A stretch of DNA of 64,000 nt. It comes from Oscillospiraceae bacterium (GTDB lineage Bacteria; Bacillota_A; Clostridia; Oscillospirales; Oscillospiraceae). The position numbers and the translations under genes were made by a program. The DNA lies in assembly GCA_902789835.1 (NCBI GenBank), contig CADAPN010000001.1, positions 1-64,000 of the forward strand, written 5' to 3'. The notes beneath the pieces are model-generated. The model was not told where the DNA came from. It ran no database searches and saw only the letters and a list, made by a program, of their open reading frames with translations. The first letter of the stretch is position 1; every line of letters begins with the position of its first letter. This document shows positions 62,074 through 64,000 of the stretch, one piece after another.

Positions 62074-62117
62074 ATTATAATGTCAGGAGAGTTATTTGTC
62101 AACTGGCGATTTGTACA
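62074..62117 (-). promoter_or_regulatory. consensus promoter of the pyrC operon
   Basis: Minus strand TTGACA (62097-62102), 17 nt, TATAAT (62074-62079), with the same AATCGCCAG-containing upstream block as the pyrE promoter. Confidence 0.9.
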
Positions 62118-62232
62118 GAAACTGTCGCCGAAAGAGCAGGACGAATTTACGTTCCGTCATCCGCGGCGACGGCAGTCCGAAGCCGGGCCGGAAAGCGGCA
62201 AAAGAAATCTTTTGGTTTTTTATAAGTTTCTG

Positions 62233-62262
62233 TTGTAATTTGAGGGAGTGTTTTGTTATAAT
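62233..62262 (+). promoter_or_regulatory. promoter of the Gly/Ser/Trp-rich protein gene
   Basis: TTGTAA (62233-62238), 18 nt, TATAAT (62257-62262). The leader would be about 85 nt. The gap 61944-62353 is otherwise the pyrC leader and promoter. Confidence 0.6.
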
Positions 62263-62353
62263 AAACAAAATAGAAATCTGACAGATGAACACGCGGTTAA
62301 GACTGCATTCGGCGTACGGAGCTGGTGTTGATCCCGGTGAAAGAGAGGAATCG

Positions 62354-62728
62354 ATGAGCGAACACGGAAGCCTTCAGTTTGTATGGGATATCATGCTGCA
62401 AAGCGAGTGGTGGAAACAATACAGTCAGACGGTGGAACGCTCGTTGGCGGAGCAGGCCGGGGAGGGAAGCTTCGGCGGTGCAGGCGACGCCGGACTGCAG
62501 TCCGGCAGCCGGAGCGGGTCCTATGCCGGCATGCTGATGAGTTCCGGAAGCGGATCGGGGTTCGCCGTCGGCTCCGGCGAGTGGTGGACTTCTTCCTCCG
62601 GCAGCTGGTGGATGGAGATCCCGGAAGTCTGGTGGGGGTCCTTCTCCGGATCCTGGTGGACTTCCGCCGAGGGAAGCGCGGGTTCCGGCAGCGGCTTTGC
62701 CCTGGGATACGGGCTGCAGCTGATCTGA
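62354..62728 (+). CDS. Gly/Ser/Trp-rich protein with eight-residue Trp-Trp periodicity
   Basis: 124 residues from ATG 62354 (AAAGAGG 5 nt upstream; the frame opens 69 nt earlier). Residues 1-38 are an ordinary, probably helical, acidic segment (LQFVWDIMLQSEWWKQYS). The rest is almost only Gly, Ser, Trp, Ala and a few acids. Trp-Trp pairs fall at 77-78, 85-86, 93-94 and 101-102, exactly eight apart, and one more at 19-20. The array is flanked on both sides by GSGSGFA(V/L)G.G (about 65-75 and 110-120). There is no Cys and no signal peptide. The family is unknown to me. The leader-plus-core layout and the adjacent glycosyltransferase suggest a modified peptide or a surface/self-assembling protein. 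Confidence 0.7.
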   Translation: MSEHGSLQFVWDIMLQSEWWKQYSQTVERSLAEQAGEGSFGGAGDAGLQSGSRSGSYAGMLMSSGSGSGFAVGSGEWWTSSSGSWWMEIPEVWWGSFSGSWWTSAEGSAGSGSGFALGYGLQLI

Positions 62729-62737
62729 ACGGGACGG

Positions 62738-63625
62738 ATGGAAGCCTGTCATTCGTTCTGGTCTGAACCAAACCGCCGCCGCCATCAGGGGGAGATCCGC
62801 TTTCCCGATTATGAGCAGCTGACCGCGATCCTTTCCGCGCTGGAATGGAAACGGCACAGCGGCCCGGTCAGAATGCTGACCGATACCGACGGAGCGGCGT
62901 ATTTCCGGGACATCGGTATTGCGGCTTTCTGGGACGGGACGGAGACCGTTTTGGACGGCCTGGCGGAAACAATTGATCCCGCTGCCTTCTGGGCAGCGGG
63001 AAAACTTCAGGCGCTGAGTTTCCAGACCCTGCCGTGCGTTATGCTGGATACGGACCTGGTGGTCTGGGGAAACGTCGAATCGCGGCTGAAGGGGGACGCG
63101 GCAGCGGCCCATCCGGAACCGCTGAATCCGCGCACTTATCCGGAGCCGTCCCGTTTTCCGTTTTCGGAAGGCTATGCGTTTCCGGCGCGGTGGGATTTCA
63201 GCCTGAACGCGGCAAACACGGCGTTCCTGTTCTTCCGGGACAAGGCGCTCCGGGAGGCGTATCTGGACGAGGCCTTTGATTTCATGCGGCATATCCGGCC
63301 CGAGGGACTGGACCCGGTGCAGACCATGTGCTTCGCGGAGCAGCGTATTCTGCCGATGTGCGCCGGGGAAAACGGAAAGACCCTGGGGTATCTTCTGAAG
63401 CCGGGAGAACTGCTTACCCAGAGCTCTGTGACCCACACCTGGGGCTTCAAGCAGGTGCTCCGTACGAGTGAGCAGGCGCGGGATGGGTTCTGTATGCGCT
63501 GTATACGGCGAATCCATCTGGACTTCCCGCAGGAGGCGGAGCTTCTTCCTGCCTGCAGGGATTTGAGAGACTATGAACGGCGCTACCGGGAGGCGAAGAC
63601 CCTCCCCGATGCCGGAAAAGAATGA
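62738..63625 (+). CDS. glycosyltransferase-like protein (DUF6734-like)
   Basis: 295 residues starting 9 nt after the preceding stop. HSFWSEP at the N-terminus, a segment with LTAILSALEWKRHSGPVRMLTD, and VMLDTDLVVWGNVE (DTD motif near 104) resemble the DUF6734 family and GT-A fold glycosyltransferases, where the DxD motif binds a metal and a nucleotide sugar. Later motifs are NAANTAFLFFRD and THTWGFKQ. No membrane segment. It is co-transcribed with the Trp-Trp protein, which may be its acceptor through its many Ser residues (inference). Confidence 0.65.
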   Translation: MEACHSFWSEPNRRRHQGEIRFPDYEQLTAILSALEWKRHSGPVRMLTDTDGAAYFRDIGIAAFWDGTETVLDGLAETIDPAAFWAAGKLQALSFQTLPCVMLDTDLVVWGNVESRLKGDAAAAHPEPLNPRTYPEPSRFPFSEGYAFPARWDFSLNAANTAFLFFRDKALREAYLDEAFDFMRHIRPEGLDPVQTMCFAEQRILPMCAGENGKTLGYLLKPGELLTQSSVTHTWGFKQVLRTSEQARDGFCMRCIRRIHLDFPQEAELLPACRDLRDYERRYREAKTLPDAGKE

Positions 63626-63634
63626 AAAAACACT

Positions 63635-63675
63635 GAAAACAGGACCGGAGCGGAAAACGCTTCGGTCCTGTTTTC
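63635..63675. terminator. bidirectional terminator
   Basis: GAAAACAGGACCG and CGGTCCTGTTTTC form a perfect 13-bp stem around a 15-nt centre, between convergent genes. Confidence 0.85.
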
Positions 63676-63726
63676 AGCCTTGACCGGGAAAAGCATCGCC
63701 TGTTCCGGTCGGCTTCCCATATTATG

Positions 63727-64000
63727 TTATTTCAGCGCAGAGGCGCAGGCCATCCAGAGAATCGGGAGAAAAATGGCCGGCAGCATATTGGCAACTTTAA
63801 TGCGCTCCCGGCTGCATTCCAGCATGTTCAGCGCCATACCGATCAGAATCACGCCTCCGACAGCGCTCATTTCTGTGACGGCGGCATCGGAGAGCAGAGA
63901 CCCGAGAACCCCGGCCAGCAGCGTGAGTGCCCCCTGAAACACCAGAACAAAGGCGGCCGAGCAGGTGACGCCGAAGCCCATTGCGGCACCGAATGCCATG
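63727..64000 (-). CDS. DUF554 membrane protein, C-terminal part
   Basis: The last 90 or so residues of a DUF554 (YdfK-like) protein. The pattern MSAVGGVILIGMALNML....IKVANMLPAIFLPIL is diagnostic of its C-terminal end, with three hydrophobic segments. Full-length members have about 230 residues, so the N-terminal part lies beyond the right edge. Function unknown; these are small multi-pass membrane proteins. Confidence 0.82.
   Translation of the reverse strand, partial: MAFGAAMGFGVTCSAAFVLVFQGALTLLAGVLGSLLSDAAVTEMSAVGGVILIGMALNMLECSRERIKVANMLPAIFLPILWMACASALK

Noticed and set aside
61944..62102. N-terminal extension of PyrC through the leader
   Set aside because: The frame is open by chance; the extension would cross the promoter and attenuator, and a clear ribosome-binding site and conserved homology place the start at 61943.

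Overview
The window reads as the chromosome of a moderately GC-rich Gram-positive anaerobe of the class Clostridia, probably a gut or rumen Oscillospirales/Christensenellales-type organism. This is inferred from gene content and not from any marker gene: conserved Firmicutes blocks (gdpP-rplI-dnaB, tilS-hpt-ftsH, prfA followed by a TsaC domain), PyrDB/PyrK-type pyrimidine synthesis, lipoproteins with Pro/Thr linkers, Cys/His-repeat surface proteins, and consensus TTGACA-17-TATAAT promoters with strong intrinsic terminators. No phage, insertion sequence, CRISPR array or rRNA was seen. There is one tRNA (Arg, anticodon CCG).

Layout. 0.2-5.4 kb: a purine permease, small conserved membrane and cytosolic proteins (DUF3006-like, YkvA, EcsC, TRIC/UPF0126), a broken gene carrying a 7-bp tandem duplication, and a lysozyme-like protein of unknown role. 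5.7-9.6 kb: a stand-alone E2-type acyltransferase, then a membrane protein overlapping a polyferredoxin fused to two almost identical thioredoxin domains. 9.9-17.4 kb: housekeeping genes gdpP, rplI, dnaB, tilS, hpt, ftsH. 17.5-24.3 kb: a GntR/FCD regulator, an SMEP-like membrane protein, plsY, a YtrA-type regulator with its ABC exporter, and an HtrA protease. 24.4-38.5 kb: an SH3 lipoprotein, a DUF1002 protein, prfA, a TsaC-CoaE fusion, an M18 aminopeptidase, a large CHAP/HxH-repeat surface protein, recG, apbE, an Fe-S aldo/keto reductase, tRNA-Arg and a two-Ig-domain lipoprotein.

38.7-52.2 kb, minus strand: pyrE-pyrB-pyrI followed, with no visible terminator, by purE-C-F-M-N-(PurO-type)-H-D-L. 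Most junctions overlap or lie within about 60 nt, so one transcript of roughly 13 kb could make both pyrimidines and purines. It starts at a consensus promoter and runs through a PyrR-type attenuator. It then passes an undescribed 48-codon ORF and a second terminator-like hairpin before pyrE. The PurF here lacks the N-terminal Cys nucleophile. PurH is split into a PurO-type cyclohydrolase and a stand-alone AICAR formyltransferase. 55.2-62.1 kb, minus strand: pyrC-carB-pyrK-pyrD-pyrF, under a second leader closely related to the first, including a shared block at the -35 region. carA, purB, purK and pyrR are not in the window.

Between the two nucleotide operons (52.3-54.9 kb) is a VTC-domain / DUF4956 / Cthe_2159-type three-gene unit preceded by an 11-bp direct repeat. 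At the right end (62.3-63.6 kb) a 124-residue Gly/Ser/Trp-rich protein, with four Trp-Trp pairs spaced exactly eight residues apart, sits 9 nt upstream of a DTD-motif glycosyltransferase-like protein. This pair is the best candidate for an undescribed system. A truncated DUF554 gene runs off the right edge.
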